Shown: piece after piece, positions 1-10,375 of the stretch
Layout: the number at the start of each line of letters is the position of its first letter
Position numbering within the stretch: the first letter of the stretch is position 1
Source: Prunus persica
Taxonomy: Eukaryota > Streptophyta > Magnoliopsida > Rosales > Rosaceae
DNA length: 64,000 nucleotides
Direction: 5' to 3'
NCBI RefSeq assembly: GCF_000346465.2
Contig: NC_034015.1
Span: forward strand, 1,928,463-1,992,462
The notes under the pieces: generated by a model
Told to the model about the DNA's origin: nothing
The model's input: only the letters and a program-made list of their open reading frames with translations
Databases searched by the model: none
Program-made: the position numbers and the translations under genes

Positions 1-797
1 ATCATTGCAATTTGGTGGATACATAAAATCTGCTCAGTTCCTTTTCTTTTTCTTTAAACTTTTACCCTCTCATATATCTGAAAATATAAGCCCTTTTTTT
101 CAAGTGTTCTGCTTCAATTATTTGCTTGACTATCAACACTATCATAATATTTGACTTTTTTCGTTTTCTGATTGAGCAGTGCATGTATCTGGACAGTGTG
201 TGTCTTAATGTTTCATTTTTTCTTTGTGATGCTAGTTAAACCTCGAGATAATTCTCTCTTGTCTTCCTTTTCAAAGTTCTTTCCCTAATTGCTTTTGTTT
301 TCAACTCTGGGATGATACATGTGGTTTTCTTCTTGGAACAACTCTTGCTGTTCTTACTACCTTGACATTGGGAACATCAATGGCTGCTCGTCAAGGTCCA
401 GTAGCTATGGCTGCTCATCAGATATGTATACAAGTTTGGTTGGTTGTATCCCTTCTAACTGATGCAATGGCTGCATCTGGTCAGGTATACTCTCTCTCAT
501 TTTTTCATCTCAGTTCGTATGTACTCATTTCCATTTGGTGATCCAGATCAATCAGTGGGTGAAGTCTAACTTTCAGTTTTACTTCACCCCGAGTGTGGAA
601 TTCTTTTCCTATTTTAACTGGACCAAATTTCACAGATTTTTGTCTGCAAATTGGGGTTTTGTGATGAAATGTGTGTCTTTGCATTTGACATCAAATTTAC
701 ACAGCTAAAATGTGTTTGTTTGTAGGCCCTGATTGCTACTTATTTATGTAAAGGTGAATACAAAATTGTGAAAGAAGTTGCTGACTCCGTGTTAAAG
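1..797 (+). pseudogene. MATE efflux transporter fragment, DETOXIFICATION 45-like (partial exons)
   Basis: Three pieces translate as a plant MATE (multidrug and toxic compound extrusion) antiporter of the DTX44/45 plastid-type branch. Bases 8-31 give QFGGYIKS. Bases 323-484 give FLLGTTLAVLTTLTLG and continue with MAARQGPVAMAAHQ and LTDAMAASGQ. Bases 726-797 give ALIATYLCKGEYKIVKEV. The second and third pieces are in phase across a clean GT/AG intron (485-725). The family has about 12 membrane helices and is usually about 500 residues long, so this is only a central stretch. I see no AG acceptor near 323 and no MATE sequence after 797. The next possible exon (about 952-1071, reading GLKEMVECLSG) does not match MATE. 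The gene either enters from the left and decays here, or this is a duplicated fragment. Confidence 0.65.
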
Positions 798-1071
798 GTA
801 TAGCTTTTTTTTATCATCTATAATTACATGGATGCTCCCAGATTTGCCTGATCTTTGGTGTAGTTTCGTTATGTTGCATATCAGAAAAAGAACCAACTGA
901 ATTCATCGCACCATCCAAAAATTAAATTTAAGTCATGCCACTTTCTTGCAGGGTCTAAAAGAAATGGTTGAGTGTTTGTCTGGAACTTTGACTAAGTCAA
1001 CTGATGCTATTGGGCAAGACGATATTGAAGGTCCAGGAATGAAACCAACAAACCTCCTGAGGTTTGAATAA

Positions 1072-2320
1072 GAACTCTGTTATCTAGTATTTACATCATT
1101 CTTGAACATTGTAATGGAGCCCATCTGCTTGTATGCATATGTGATGATTTATGCTGAGGTTCCCATTTATAGCATGCCTCTTTTTTCTTTTTTACTTTGC
1201 TTTTTTACTTTTCGCTGGTCATAATGTGCGTGGCCGGTAGATGCATTTGGCACTATTGAACTGACTCGGTGGCAGTACAAATTACCATAGGTCCTATCTG
1301 AACTGCCCTCATCATGCTCATCTGTACTTAACCTAGTTGTTTTTGCATGTTGGTCTCAACCAAGTGTTGATTGCAATATTCTAAACAAGATGACCATATA
1401 CTGTTATTTGATGTAGGTATACGTATGAGATGGCTTAGCTTTAATTGGTTTAGTTGTTCCAAGTTTTATGTACACAATCTCACAGTAACTGCCGAGTTGT
1501 TTTTCACTTCTCGTATTTCTCCGTGGTATTTATTCGCTCATATTCTGCTTATGGAGATGAAGTAAAAATTACTGTGGAGCTTATAGTATGTTTAGTTTAT
1601 TTTGTGGGCATGACTTATGTTCTTGATAACCCTTTTTCTACAAAATCTCTAGTTTCTGTCATCTGAAGTCTTTTCAGTCATTCAAGTTAAAAAATCTCCA
1701 ACCCACTTTGGAATGGCAGAACAAGTGTTAGAAGGCCATAAAGAAATAGCCACAAGTTCTGATACATGTACATAAAAAGTGTGAAGTTCAAACCTACAGA
1801 CGACAAGGGAAGAAGGAAGCTCTGTCCCATAGAGGTGATCCATGGAGTAAACATGTTTATGCCACCATTCCAAATTGACTGGCCCCTCGAATTGCACAAT
1901 GGCAATATGCTCTCCTCCTGCGACTCTAAAGTAGGCAAAACACTGGTGTTGGAAGGACATGTAACAGGGTTATTGTGCATTCCATTGTACAAGCTTGAAT
2001 GGATTTTATTTTCTGTTGTATTTGGCCCTTCTCTTTTGAAGCATGCCAAAAATCATCCTGGTTTCGTAATATGTGGTTTGTGGCCAATTCATTTACCGTG
2101 GATGTTGCATTTTTGTACCCAATATTTGATAGCTGCCTTCTTTTGAAGGACAATTAATTGAGGGAGAGAATTACTTTCCTTTTGAATATGATTCCATGTG
2201 CAACTCCAACTATCATTTGAAAGGTCCACATCAATTCATGGTAATATAAGGATGGATAACAATTGTCGTGTCCGTCATAGTTGAATTCAGGATTACTTTC
2301 AACGAAGTGTAGACTTATTA
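1072..2320. other. No recognisable gene
   Basis: A/T-rich sequence with several overlapping reading frames of 60-126 codons between 1371 and 2354 on both strands. None shows a domain or motif I recognise, and they overlap each other. At 1742-1756 there is a weak resemblance to the right end of the neighbouring MULE region, too short to call a terminal repeat. Confidence 0.5.
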
Positions 2321-2337
2321 GACCACATGCCATTGAC

Positions 2338-2545
2338 ATACGATATAACAGCAATATTAGGTCAATATAAGTGCACTATAGAGGCAATATTAGAGCAATA
2401 TAAGGGCAATACGATAGCAATAGTATTCCACTATATATACAATAGGGTGGCAATATGCATACACTATCTACACAATATACAGGCAATATCAAGGCAATAT
2501 ACATGCAATAGAACTACAATATTAAGTCAATCTACATACAATACA
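2338..2545. repeat. CAATA-rich degenerate repeat, block 1
   Basis: About 200 bp in which short words such as GGCAATAT, GTCAATAT and ACAATA recur every 8-14 bases with substitutions between. Similar blocks lie at about 5829-5930, 7108-7200 and 9588-9690, each at a gene boundary of the composite MULE region. Confidence 0.7.
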
Positions 2546-2684
2546 TACACATTACAGACAACATTTCACCCATGCAAAAGAAATCGCCACCGAACCTTAA
2601 CAATACTATCCCGCGAAGGGAAAATGAAGGCAACAAAAGATCCATGTACTCAGGTGAGATGAACTGAAGCAGCACTCACCGTTA

Positions 2685-3312
2685 CTACAGGTCCATCAAA
2701 AGATCCATGTCTTTGTCCTTTCTCCTCGCTGCATGCACGAGGCTATGATGAGCCATTCCTTCAGCATCCATATTCAGCACCTGCCAGACACCAGCTACAT
2801 CAATTTCACTCCAATTGTAGTCTGGTGAGATGACCGAAGCATAATCTCGGAACATTTCGAAGCCGTTGTTGAAACATTCAACCATTTCATGGTTATATTC
2901 TTCAGATTGTGTGAATTTTTCGACGGCATTTGTCTTTCTCTCTTCCAATTTCAACTTCAACGACTCTAACTCTTTGCTCCGACTTTTTGCTTTTAGAGTT
3001 TGCTTCACCTCTCCTGCGTATGCTTTGTTCAACTTGTTCGCCAAGTTTCCCATAACTTGGCCATGAATATCGCACTTACTCTCCCACCAATCCGTTGCCT
3101 TTGACATATATTGGAGGTGGTGCTTGACGGCAGAGATTTGGTCAAGCGGATCATTGATCTCAGCCTCACTTCCAGATGAAGTGGGATCATGATTGGGAGT
3201 CCGAGGTGGAGATGGGAATGGCACATGCCACGGCTGGTCCCCCGGGTAACTGACATGCTCATTTGGAGGGCGTACATCCGACATCTTTAAGTATTGCTGG
3301 GGACAATTCACA
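2685..3312 (-). CDS. Unknown coiled-coil protein, ORF A of the MULE region (3' exon)
   Basis: The open frame runs about 210 codons from a likely splice acceptor (polypyrimidine tract then TTGCAG, at about 3324 on the minus strand) to the stop at 2685. The first ATG in frame gives MSDVRPPNEHV. The N-terminal third is Pro/Ser-rich (PFPSPPRTP). The middle is charged and helical (KQTLKAKSRSKELESLKLK). The C-terminus carries GFEMFRDYASVISPDYNW followed by DVAGVW. That C-terminal pattern recurs in ORF B at 5283-5645 on the other strand (GFELFRKFAKIVDP..W..ITVAGV), so the two are paralogous at least there. The style recalls coiled-coil proteins that accompany some plant transposons, but I do not recognise a named family. 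An upstream exon is expected and was not located. Function unknown. Confidence 0.5.
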
Positions 3313-3714
3313 GCTGTTGCCTGCAACAAAACAAATAAAGCTACATTCAGTCTCCAGTTGTAAACGACAACATGGTTAGCTTTAGTGGAGAATATGTGTG
3401 CTGCACTAAGACTAATTACCTTTCCCGTTAAAAAGGTGCCTCTGTTGCAGTTCTATATAGGAAGGTTCAGTTATATGTACGAACTACTATGAAGTATATT
3501 GCGTGTTTAGTTGGTGCATTCAATTGATGGGATTGCAAACTACACAATTAACTCCTTGGCTGCAATTTACAGCAGTACAACATTACATTAACAACAACAA
3601 AAAAATGCTTCCAAACGACAAAAAAGCAAACCTTAATGGGACATTGTAAATTGTGGATTTCAACCCAAAATAGGACTATGTCACTAAGCATTTATTGCGA
3701 ATTTCAGAAAAGAA

Positions 3715-4775
3715 AATTGGAAATTACCGAAATTGGAAAATTGGAAAAGTGAAAACTTGGAAAATGGGAAATAAAGAAACTTGAAAAATTGGAAATAGAA
3801 CCAAAGGAAAATTGGAAAATCGGAAATACGAAAAAATGGAAACTTGGAAAATTGGACATAGGAAAAAAGGAAAAATTGGAAAGAGGAAACTAGGAAATAA
3901 GATAAAATGACAGTTGGAAAATTGGAGAAAATTGGAAAATTGGAAAATTGGAAAATAGGAAAATAGGAAAAAGGAAAAAAGGACACTTGGAAAATTGTAA
4001 ATTTGGGTAATTGGAAAATATAGCAACTTGGAAAATTGGAAAATTGGAAATTGGACAAAAGGAAACTTGGAAAATAGGAAAATAGGAAAAAGGAAGAAAT
4101 GGAAACTCTGAAGAGAAGAAAATTGGAAAATTCTAAATAGGAAATAGGAAAAAAGGACACTTGAAAAATAGGCAAATTCGCAAATTGGATAATTGAAAAT
4201 TTGGAATATTGGATAACTGGATAATTGCAAACTAGAAAATAAGGCAACTTGGAAAATAGCAAAATTGGAAATAGAACAAAAGGAAAGTTAGCAAATTGAA
4301 AAATTGAAAAATTGGAAAAAGGAAAAAGAAAGAAACTTAGAAAATAGTCCAATTGGAAAATAGAAAATTGGATAATTGGACAAAAACTGAATTTGAAAAA
4401 TGGAAATAGGAAACAGGGACACATGGAAAATAAGAAAATTGGAACCGAATTGAAATTGTGGAAATGGGAAATAAGACAATTGCCATATTGGACAATTTTA
4501 TTTACTTTCTGAATTAGGCAAAGTAGGCAACTTTTTTTAATTACATAATGGGAAAATGAGAACATTGAAAAATTGGAAAACTGGAAATATAACAAAAGGA
4601 AACTTGGGAAATTGCACAATAGGAAAATAGGGAATAGGCAAAAATAGGCAAAAATAATGAGAAATTGGAAAATTGGATGACACATGGAAAATAGGAAAAT
4701 ATGAATAATGGAAAAATGGAAACGAATTGAGATTGCTGAAATGAGAAATAAGACATTAACCATATTGGTCAATTT
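3715..4775. repeat. 1.1-kb GGAAAATT-type degenerate satellite
   Basis: More than 1 kb built from variations of TTGGAAAA and AGGAAAAT at spacings near 8-9 bases. Because the unit tolerates all minus-strand frames, it leaves a 368-codon open frame (3684-4790) whose translation is an endless Phe/Ser/Pro/Ile/Asn mixture such as FQFSNFPIF. I treat that frame as a by-product of the repeat, not as a gene. Confidence 0.85.
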
Positions 4776-4904
4776 GAATGAGTTGGTCAATTAGGCAAAT
4801 AGGCAAATCCCTTATTTGAATTAAATAATGGGAAAATGACCAAGTTCGGAACGTCCAACATACAACTATATTACAAAAAGGCATACAGTGAACTGGCTAA
4901 TAAC

Positions 4905-4980
4905 TCCCGCCCAATACTATCCCGCCTAAGACTCCCGCCCAATACTATCCCGCCTACGACTCCCGCCAATCCCTCCCGCC
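4905..4980. promoter_or_regulatory. Six phased TCCCGCC (E2F-like) sites
   Basis: TCCCGCC occurs at 4905, 4920, 4933, 4948, 4961 and 4974, with start-to-start distances of 15, 13, 15, 13 and 13. Most sit in the longer words CAATACTATCCCGCC and ACTCCCGCC. TCCCGCC is the core of the E2F/DP binding consensus known from plants and animals. The cluster lies about 300 bp upstream of ORF B. A related CAATACTATCCCGCG occurs at 2601-2615. Whether E2F binds is inference. It could equally be a short tandem repeat that happens to contain the core. Confidence 0.45.
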
Positions 4981-5270
4981 AATAACTCTCTGAGTTACTC
5001 CAGGTCATTAAAACCTGCCTATATTAATCAACCCAGCTGTTTGAAATGAAAACTTCCATCACATTAACTCCTGCTTGCAGCCATTACCTTCCCCACTGAT
5101 TTCACTCACATTTCATTTAGTCCCCCTTTTTTCCAATTAAGTTGTACACCAGGCTACAATAAATATCGAAGACCATGGACCATTACCTCACACCAAACCC
5201 AACGCTTTCAATTATTGAAGGAGGGGAGACTTAAACACAAGCCAAGTCACCTAATTCACTCCCTGCAGAC

Positions 5271-5645
5271 TTGGTCCATGGCATGCAGCAATGTCGAGGC
5301 AATACGATGTTTTGGAAAAATCTTCATGCAGACATAGTTTCAAAAATTGTGGAGGGCCAAGGTAGATGGGGTGTCATAAAAAACCGCACAATTCGCTCTC
5401 GTTATCATGCTCGCATGCATCTCCTACATATAAAGGCAATGAAAGCAAAAATTGAAATTGCCCCTGCCACTGCAATTATGGTATTCAAGGAATCAGAAGC
5501 AATGGCCAAGTTGAAGAAAGAAGAAGTGGAAAGCGGATTTGAACTTTTTCGTAAGTTTGCAAAAATAGTGGATCCGGTAGGATCTTGGGCCAACATCACT
5601 GTGGCCGGGGTCATGAATTTCATGGGTCGCGGTCACCGCACTTGA
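5271..5645 (+). CDS. Unknown protein, ORF B of the MULE region
   Basis: An open frame of about 120 codons. The first ATG is at 5283, but the frame stays open upstream to a CTGCAG acceptor-like site at about 5264-5269, so it is probably a downstream exon. The middle is basic (KNRTIRSRYHARMHLLHIK). The C-terminus has VESGFELFRKFAKIVDPVG followed by W..ITVAGVMNFMG, matching the end of ORF A (2685-3312, opposite strand). The shared pattern suggests the two ORFs arose by duplication within the element. Six TCCCGCC sites lie upstream and a CAATA block follows from about 5829. No catalytic motif was seen and no function is assigned. Confidence 0.45.
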   Translation: MVHGMQQCRGNTMFWKNLHADIVSKIVEGQGRWGVIKNRTIRSRYHARMHLLHIKAMKAKIEIAPATAIMVFKESEAMAKLKKEEVESGFELFRKFAKIVDPVGSWANITVAGVMNFMGRGHRT

Positions 5646-5828
5646 AGACTATGCAACTTCGAATTTGTCAACACCAGGGAAATGAAACTATGAGGCGGCC
5701 TATTTTTGTATTATGTAATGATGGGGTGGCCTGTTGTTGTATTATGTAAGTTTGGAATTAGGATTTTATGGAATGATGAAGCCTCTTTTTGTATTTGTGC
5801 GTATACAGTTTATCGGTGTCCAGTTCAG

Positions 5829-5930
5829 TGGCGATATAGCAGCAATAACTATACAATAAACATGCGTATAATGGCAATATTATGTCAATAAGAGTACAAT
5901 AGAGTGATGATAGAGTTACAATATGATCCT
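5829..5930. repeat. CAATA-rich degenerate repeat, block 2
   Basis: Short words GCAATA, ACAATA and GTCAATA recur between ORF B and the XRCC3 copy. Same composition as block 1. Confidence 0.6.
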
Positions 5931-6143
5931 ATTACAGTACGTACTGCATCAGAATGTTTTTTAAATTAATTGGTCCAAAAAAATACGAATAAATAAACAA
6001 AAAAGTAATTACAATTTGGAAAAAGGATGAATTATACATCCCTTAAAAGACATATGGCCTACAATACAGACCTTCAAAATGAACTATATATATATAATGC
6101 ATGCCTTGTAGCACCATCACATCCCCCCCTAAATTACACAAAC

Positions 6144-7025
6144 ATGACACCCCAAAACCTCATGCTCCTTCCTCTTTCAACCCCTAAATTATCCATTGGA
6201 TGCCCAATACTAGATCACTACTTGGGGGGTGGGATACCCTGCAACTCCATAACAGAATTAGTAGGGGAGAGTGGTTCCGGGAAGACGCAGCTTTGTCTCC
6301 AACTTACGGTATGAGCTCAGCTCCCACCCTCACATGGCGGACTAGGGGGCTCCTCCGTCTACATATTCACAGAATTCAGCTTCCTATTTCGTCGATTGCA
6401 ACAACTAGGCAACCTTTATCATGCATCATACCCCAACTTAATAAGGTTGGAGTCATTGGAAGACATATATGTTCATGGTGTTCATGATGCTCAACAACTC
6501 ATCCATGTCCTTGGAGACATAGAAGCATTTATTGCCATTGATCACACCCGCCTACCTGTGAAACTCATTGTCATTGATTCCATTGCTGCATTGTTCCGAT
6601 CACAGTATCAGACAACACCGGCAGATTTGAAACGGCGATCTGAAATGTTCTTCAACATATCTGGGACATTGAAGGGTTTAGCAAATAAGTTTGGGTTGGC
6701 GGTGGTTGTCACCAACCAAGTGGTGGATTTTATTGGGCCACATGATGGAGTGAATGGGGTGAGGTTGGGAAACTTGGAGTCCCTGGACACATCAGGCAGA
6801 CGGGTGAGTCCAGCTTTGGGACTGGCTTGGGCACATTGCATAAATTCAAGAGTGTTCTTGGCAAGACATGAGCAATCTATTGAGGTTGACATTCGTAATG
6901 CTCCTTCAACAAGTATATGTAGTCAAACACACAGGACATTTCACCTTGTATTTGCCCCACATCTGGCCTATGCATCGGCTGAATTTGTAATCAGAAAAGA
7001 AGGTATAGTCGGAGTATCACAGTAA
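6144..7025 (+). pseudogene. XRCC3: Intronless XRCC3-like RAD51 paralog with one in-frame TGA
   Basis: XRCC3 is a RAD51-family ATPase that acts with RAD51C in homologous recombination. This copy opens at ATG 6144 (MTPQNLMLLPL), although the frame is also open from ATG 6027. It shows the family N-terminal core KLSIGCPILDHYLGGGIPC, Walker A GESGSGKTQ (6264-6290), Walker B KLIVIDSIAALF, the stretch DLKRRSEMFFNISGTLK, TNQVVDF, and SGRRVSPALGLAWAHCINSR, ending at TAA 7025. At about 293 codons it is close to the roughly 300 residues of plant XRCC3. A single TGA at 6312-6314 follows QLCLQLT. The same frame continues at once with AQLPPSHGGLGGSSVYIF, so nothing else is broken. No introns are present, although plant XRCC3 genes have them as I recall, which suggests an mRNA-derived copy. 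It sits between two CAATA blocks inside the MULE region. Confidence 0.88.
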
Positions 7026-7107
7026 CTGTGTAAGAAAGGAATTCTAAGAACTTTAATGTTTTGGATCCATTTGGAATTACATTCCAGTCCCTTTAATTTC
7101 GCACTCA

Positions 7108-7200
7108 AATTATAATAGCAATCTGGAAGCAATACCAGTGCAATAAACGTACAATATAATCGCAATCTGTCATCAATACAACATGCTGTAGCAATGCAAC
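7108..7200. repeat. CAATA-rich degenerate repeat, block 3
   Basis: AGCAATCTGGAAGCAATACC-like words recur between the XRCC3 stop and the convergent transposase end. Same type as blocks 1, 2 and 4. Confidence 0.55.
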
Positions 7201-7306
7201 CGAAATTATGCAAATTTAAAAGAATTCCTATTCAGCATAACACGAAACCCACCATGAATAAAAGTAGAGTTTACATGACCTACCAAAGCAACACAAATCA
7301 TATTGT

Positions 7307-9555
7307 CTAAGATACATTGCGCAATGGAATATTGTTTTTACAGGTGCTTTTATTGTGGCCTGCGGAACCGCACCTTGAGCACTTTCTTCTAATGGTGCCC
7401 TCTCCTTGCGAGGGAATTCTTATCTTCTTTCGTCTGCTTGACATGACCCTTGCCATGGGAGGCAGCACAACTCGACTTCGAACATCTTCAGGAATATCCC
7501 ACATTCCGTGACGTTGTACCGGGTAGATGGTATCCGAATAAACATCCATCCAGGTTTTCCGAGTGTAATACCGAGAAGCCTTTGAGTATACATTTACTTT
7601 CAAGAAGCGGCAAACTGCAACTACATGCTTGCAAGGTAGCTGCTCAAGCTGAAACTTTCTACAACTACAACTGTTGTTCGTCAAATCTACGAGGCCGTCC
7701 TTATCACCGTCCAAAACATTAAACTGTGCATTATTTAATTTAACCACATTCATCCTTGCAGTATCCTCCAACCTGTTCCTCAACTTCTTCTCTCCTAAAT
7801 TGGGGCACAATGTTGTTGTGCAATTCAAAGCCAACTCACGACGTTCGGTGAACCATTTCACAAGGAGATTAACAATTTCCCCTATCAAATGAACCACTGG
7901 CAGCATCCTTGCAAACATAAGGACTGAGTTGATTGACTCCACAATATTTGTTGTCATTACATTGTAGCGGCGTCCATCCATGTGAGCTCTAGACCACTTA
8001 TGTAACCCTGCCTCTTCAAGATATTGAGCAACATGTTCCTTTCGCTTGATGTTGCGAAAATGACAATCAAATTCAGCAATGGAATAAGATTTCGCAGCCT
8101 GCTCAAAGTGCATAAGTATGTGATCACGCTTTTTCAACTTGCAAGTGCGTTTCATGTTCCCCTTCATATGATTTTAACACCCTTGTACTTGGATTTTAAA
8201 TGAGTGGCATCCACGGCTATCACTGGGAGCATGGAAGAACGGAACCCTCTAATACATGCGCCAACCGCCATAAATAAATACACAAAGTGATTGTTCTCAT
8301 CAGTTTAGATGTGTGTTTTTGTGCCGGGATTCATACGCTCCAATTCATAGCAATAAGCTGGAAGGATATAATATGCCTCCTCCGCTGATCCTCTAATGGA
8401 CAATAGAGCTAACTCCTTTGCTTTCCAAGCTTTCAAATAATGGATGGTGCAACCAAAGCTGTGTTTCACATCTCTCATAATGTCACTTGGTGTGTATATT
8501 GTTCGAGAATCCTTCAACTTCCTTTTAAGTGAAGTGGCTACAAGTGCTACGGTTGCTTGACGATGCTTGTCACTTACGAACCTCAAATCACATTCATGGA
8601 CAGTTGTACACCTCACAATCATGAAGCTGTATTCTCCAATTCTCGATGCTCGGACCCGCCATGGGCATGGACGTTGACAACAAACCACAAGCAACCTCTT
8701 AGTGCAAGAGAATTGCACCTTAAATTCAAAGTGGCCTCTTAATGCCGTGAACCGTAACTCCGTCAACAATGCTTTCTTACTAGAGAAAATTTGCCCAACT
8801 GTAATTTTCGGATTCCAATCACTTCGTGAAAACCCGCTGTCCAAATATGCTTCTTCATCATATACACCGGCTTCATTGTACCGGTTTTGTTCACCCATTT
8901 GACTCCAATAATGTTGACGAGTGGATTCAGATTCTCCTCCTAAACGCATTATTGGCAACTGGGTAGCTGTGTTCAAGCAGCCCAAATTAGGAGGGGCAGA
9001 GTACACTGACACTTCATTTCTTTCAGTACCATTATCACCACCATGCATCTCCTCCACCTCGCTAAAATCAATCATATCCATAAAATCTGTCCCTACTTCA
9101 CCTCCCACGTCAGTGACATTTTTATTATTCCAAGTTACTTCATTGCTTTCAACAATGGCAACTGAAGAATGACCCATCCGACTACTATCTGTCGTGATAT
9201 GCGTACTATGAACTACATCATTTGTCAGTCCTTTATCTTCTATACTCACGAGTAAGGGAGCTAGTTTTGAAGGTGTTACCTCGGAATTGTACTTCATAAA
9301 AAAATTGACATCATCATCGTCCTCAATCTTTATGTGCTTCCACTCATTCGAGGCCACCAAAACTAAGAATTTTAAGCAAACCTTGTCTTCCCTGCTGTTT
9401 GTATTACCAATCTGATGCACACGGTCCAACAGTTCAGCAAATTTGATAGTCCGTGGAACTACTAAGCCTTTTGAGTCACCCCCTTCGTATTTGCACATCT
9501 TCTTCGAGGTGACCCATTTTCCATTGTAGCACACGAGAATAACAATTGTCTCCAT
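7307..9555 (-). pseudogene. MuDR-type (MULE) transposase, internally deleted
   Basis: Reads right to left. The first part (9555-8305; the ATG at 9555 gives METIVILVCYNGKW) has the N-terminal region of plant MuDR transposases and then the DNA-binding region (DWNPKITVGQIFSSKKALLT, CCQRPCPWRVRAS, YLKAWKAKELAL). A TAA at 8305 interrupts it, but the frame continues past the stop as FVYLFMAVGACIRGF and VIAVDATHLKSKYKGV, which carries the first catalytic Asp. From there it jumps to HMKGNMKRTCKLKKRD, so the middle of the DDE domain, including the second acid, is missing. The last part (8167-7307) keeps RWSRAHMDGRRYNV-type sequence, the SWIM zinc finger (CSCRKFQLEQLPCKHV) and a CCHC knuckle (CSRCGSAGHNKSTC). 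Non-functional: one stop, one deletion and a frame change. Confidence 0.88.
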
Positions 9556-9587
9556 TTCTGACCATGACAAAACAACATTTCATTAAC

Positions 9588-9690
9588 CCAATATAACCAC
9601 AATAACCATACAATACAATAGCAATATAACCACAATATAACAGCAATATAGAAGCAATATAATGTCAATATAACAGCAATACGACAGTAA
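9588..9690. repeat. CAATA-rich degenerate repeat, block 4
   Basis: AACAGCAATATAG, ACCACAATATAAC and similar words recur directly upstream of the transposase start (minus strand). Same type as the other three blocks. Confidence 0.65.
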
Positions 9691-9859
9691 AATAAGAGGA
9701 ACACAACAGCACTACACCAGTAACACATCAGAATCACACTATACAGATCTACTACATCAAATGGAAAATCCCAAGTTTCAAGATTCACATATCCAGACCA
9801 ATCTAAATGCAATTGGTACAAACCCAGATGAATGAGCATGAATATTCAACAAAACCTAA

Positions 9860-10043
9860 CCCAAAGAAATTAAAGCCAAAACGAATTTAACACAAACCCA
9901 AACAATCAAACTATAACCCATTTCACATAATCCCACTGATATTAATAAAAACCCAAAGAAATTAAAGCCAAAACGAATTTAACACAAACCCAAACAATCA
10001 AACTATAACCCATTTCACATAATCCCACTGATATTAACAAAAT
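9860..10043. repeat. 92-bp direct tandem duplication
   Basis: A unit starting CCCAAAGAAATTAAAGCC and ending near GATATTAA occurs twice in a row with a 92-base offset and almost no differences. It lies upstream of the minus-strand transposase. Confidence 0.85.
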
Positions 10044-10129
10044 AACCATCAACACTACCTTTTCGAGGTCGGCAATCCACTAGAGCTTCAAGGTTGCAAG
10101 CAGCTATTCAGAAGACATAGCTAAAGGGA

Positions 10130-10375
10130 GGGGTTCGCGATTCCAAACAAAGAGCAAGAGATCGAATAGGGGAGAAACAGACATAACGAAGCTAGAGAGA
10201 GAAAGAGCTGCGCTATGAGAAAGAGAGCAAAGAGAGAGACAGAGAGTTGTGCTAGAGAGAGAGAGAGTCAAGAGATAGAGAGCCAAGAGAGACGCAGAGA
10301 GCTGTGATAGACAGATACCAAAGAGAAAGAGAGCTGTGCTAGAGAGAGAGAGAGCTGTGTGAGCTAAGAGAGAAC
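10130..10375. repeat. GAGA-rich low-complexity tract
   Basis: Runs of GAGAGA interspersed with AGCTGTGCTAGAGAG, AAGAGAG and CAGAGAG. A degenerate microsatellite or minisatellite, typical of plant 5' untranslated and promoter DNA. No gene seen. Confidence 0.75.

Noticed and set aside
1742..1756. AAAGAAATAGCCACAAG as left terminal repeat of the composite MULE
   Set aside because: Only about ten bases resemble the inverted right end (GGGAAATAGCCCTAAATGCC), and similarity does not extend inward as MULE repeats should.
3684..4790. 368-codon minus-strand open frame, Phe/Ser/Pro/Ile-rich
   Set aside because: It is a translation of a degenerate GGAAAATT repeat. Overlapping frames give the same kind of peptide, and there is no domain or codon pattern of a gene.
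6312..6314. TGA in the XRCC3 copy as selenocysteine or recoding
   Set aside because: Land plants lack selenoprotein synthesis as far as known, and the family has an ordinary Ser-type residue at this position. A point mutation is simpler.
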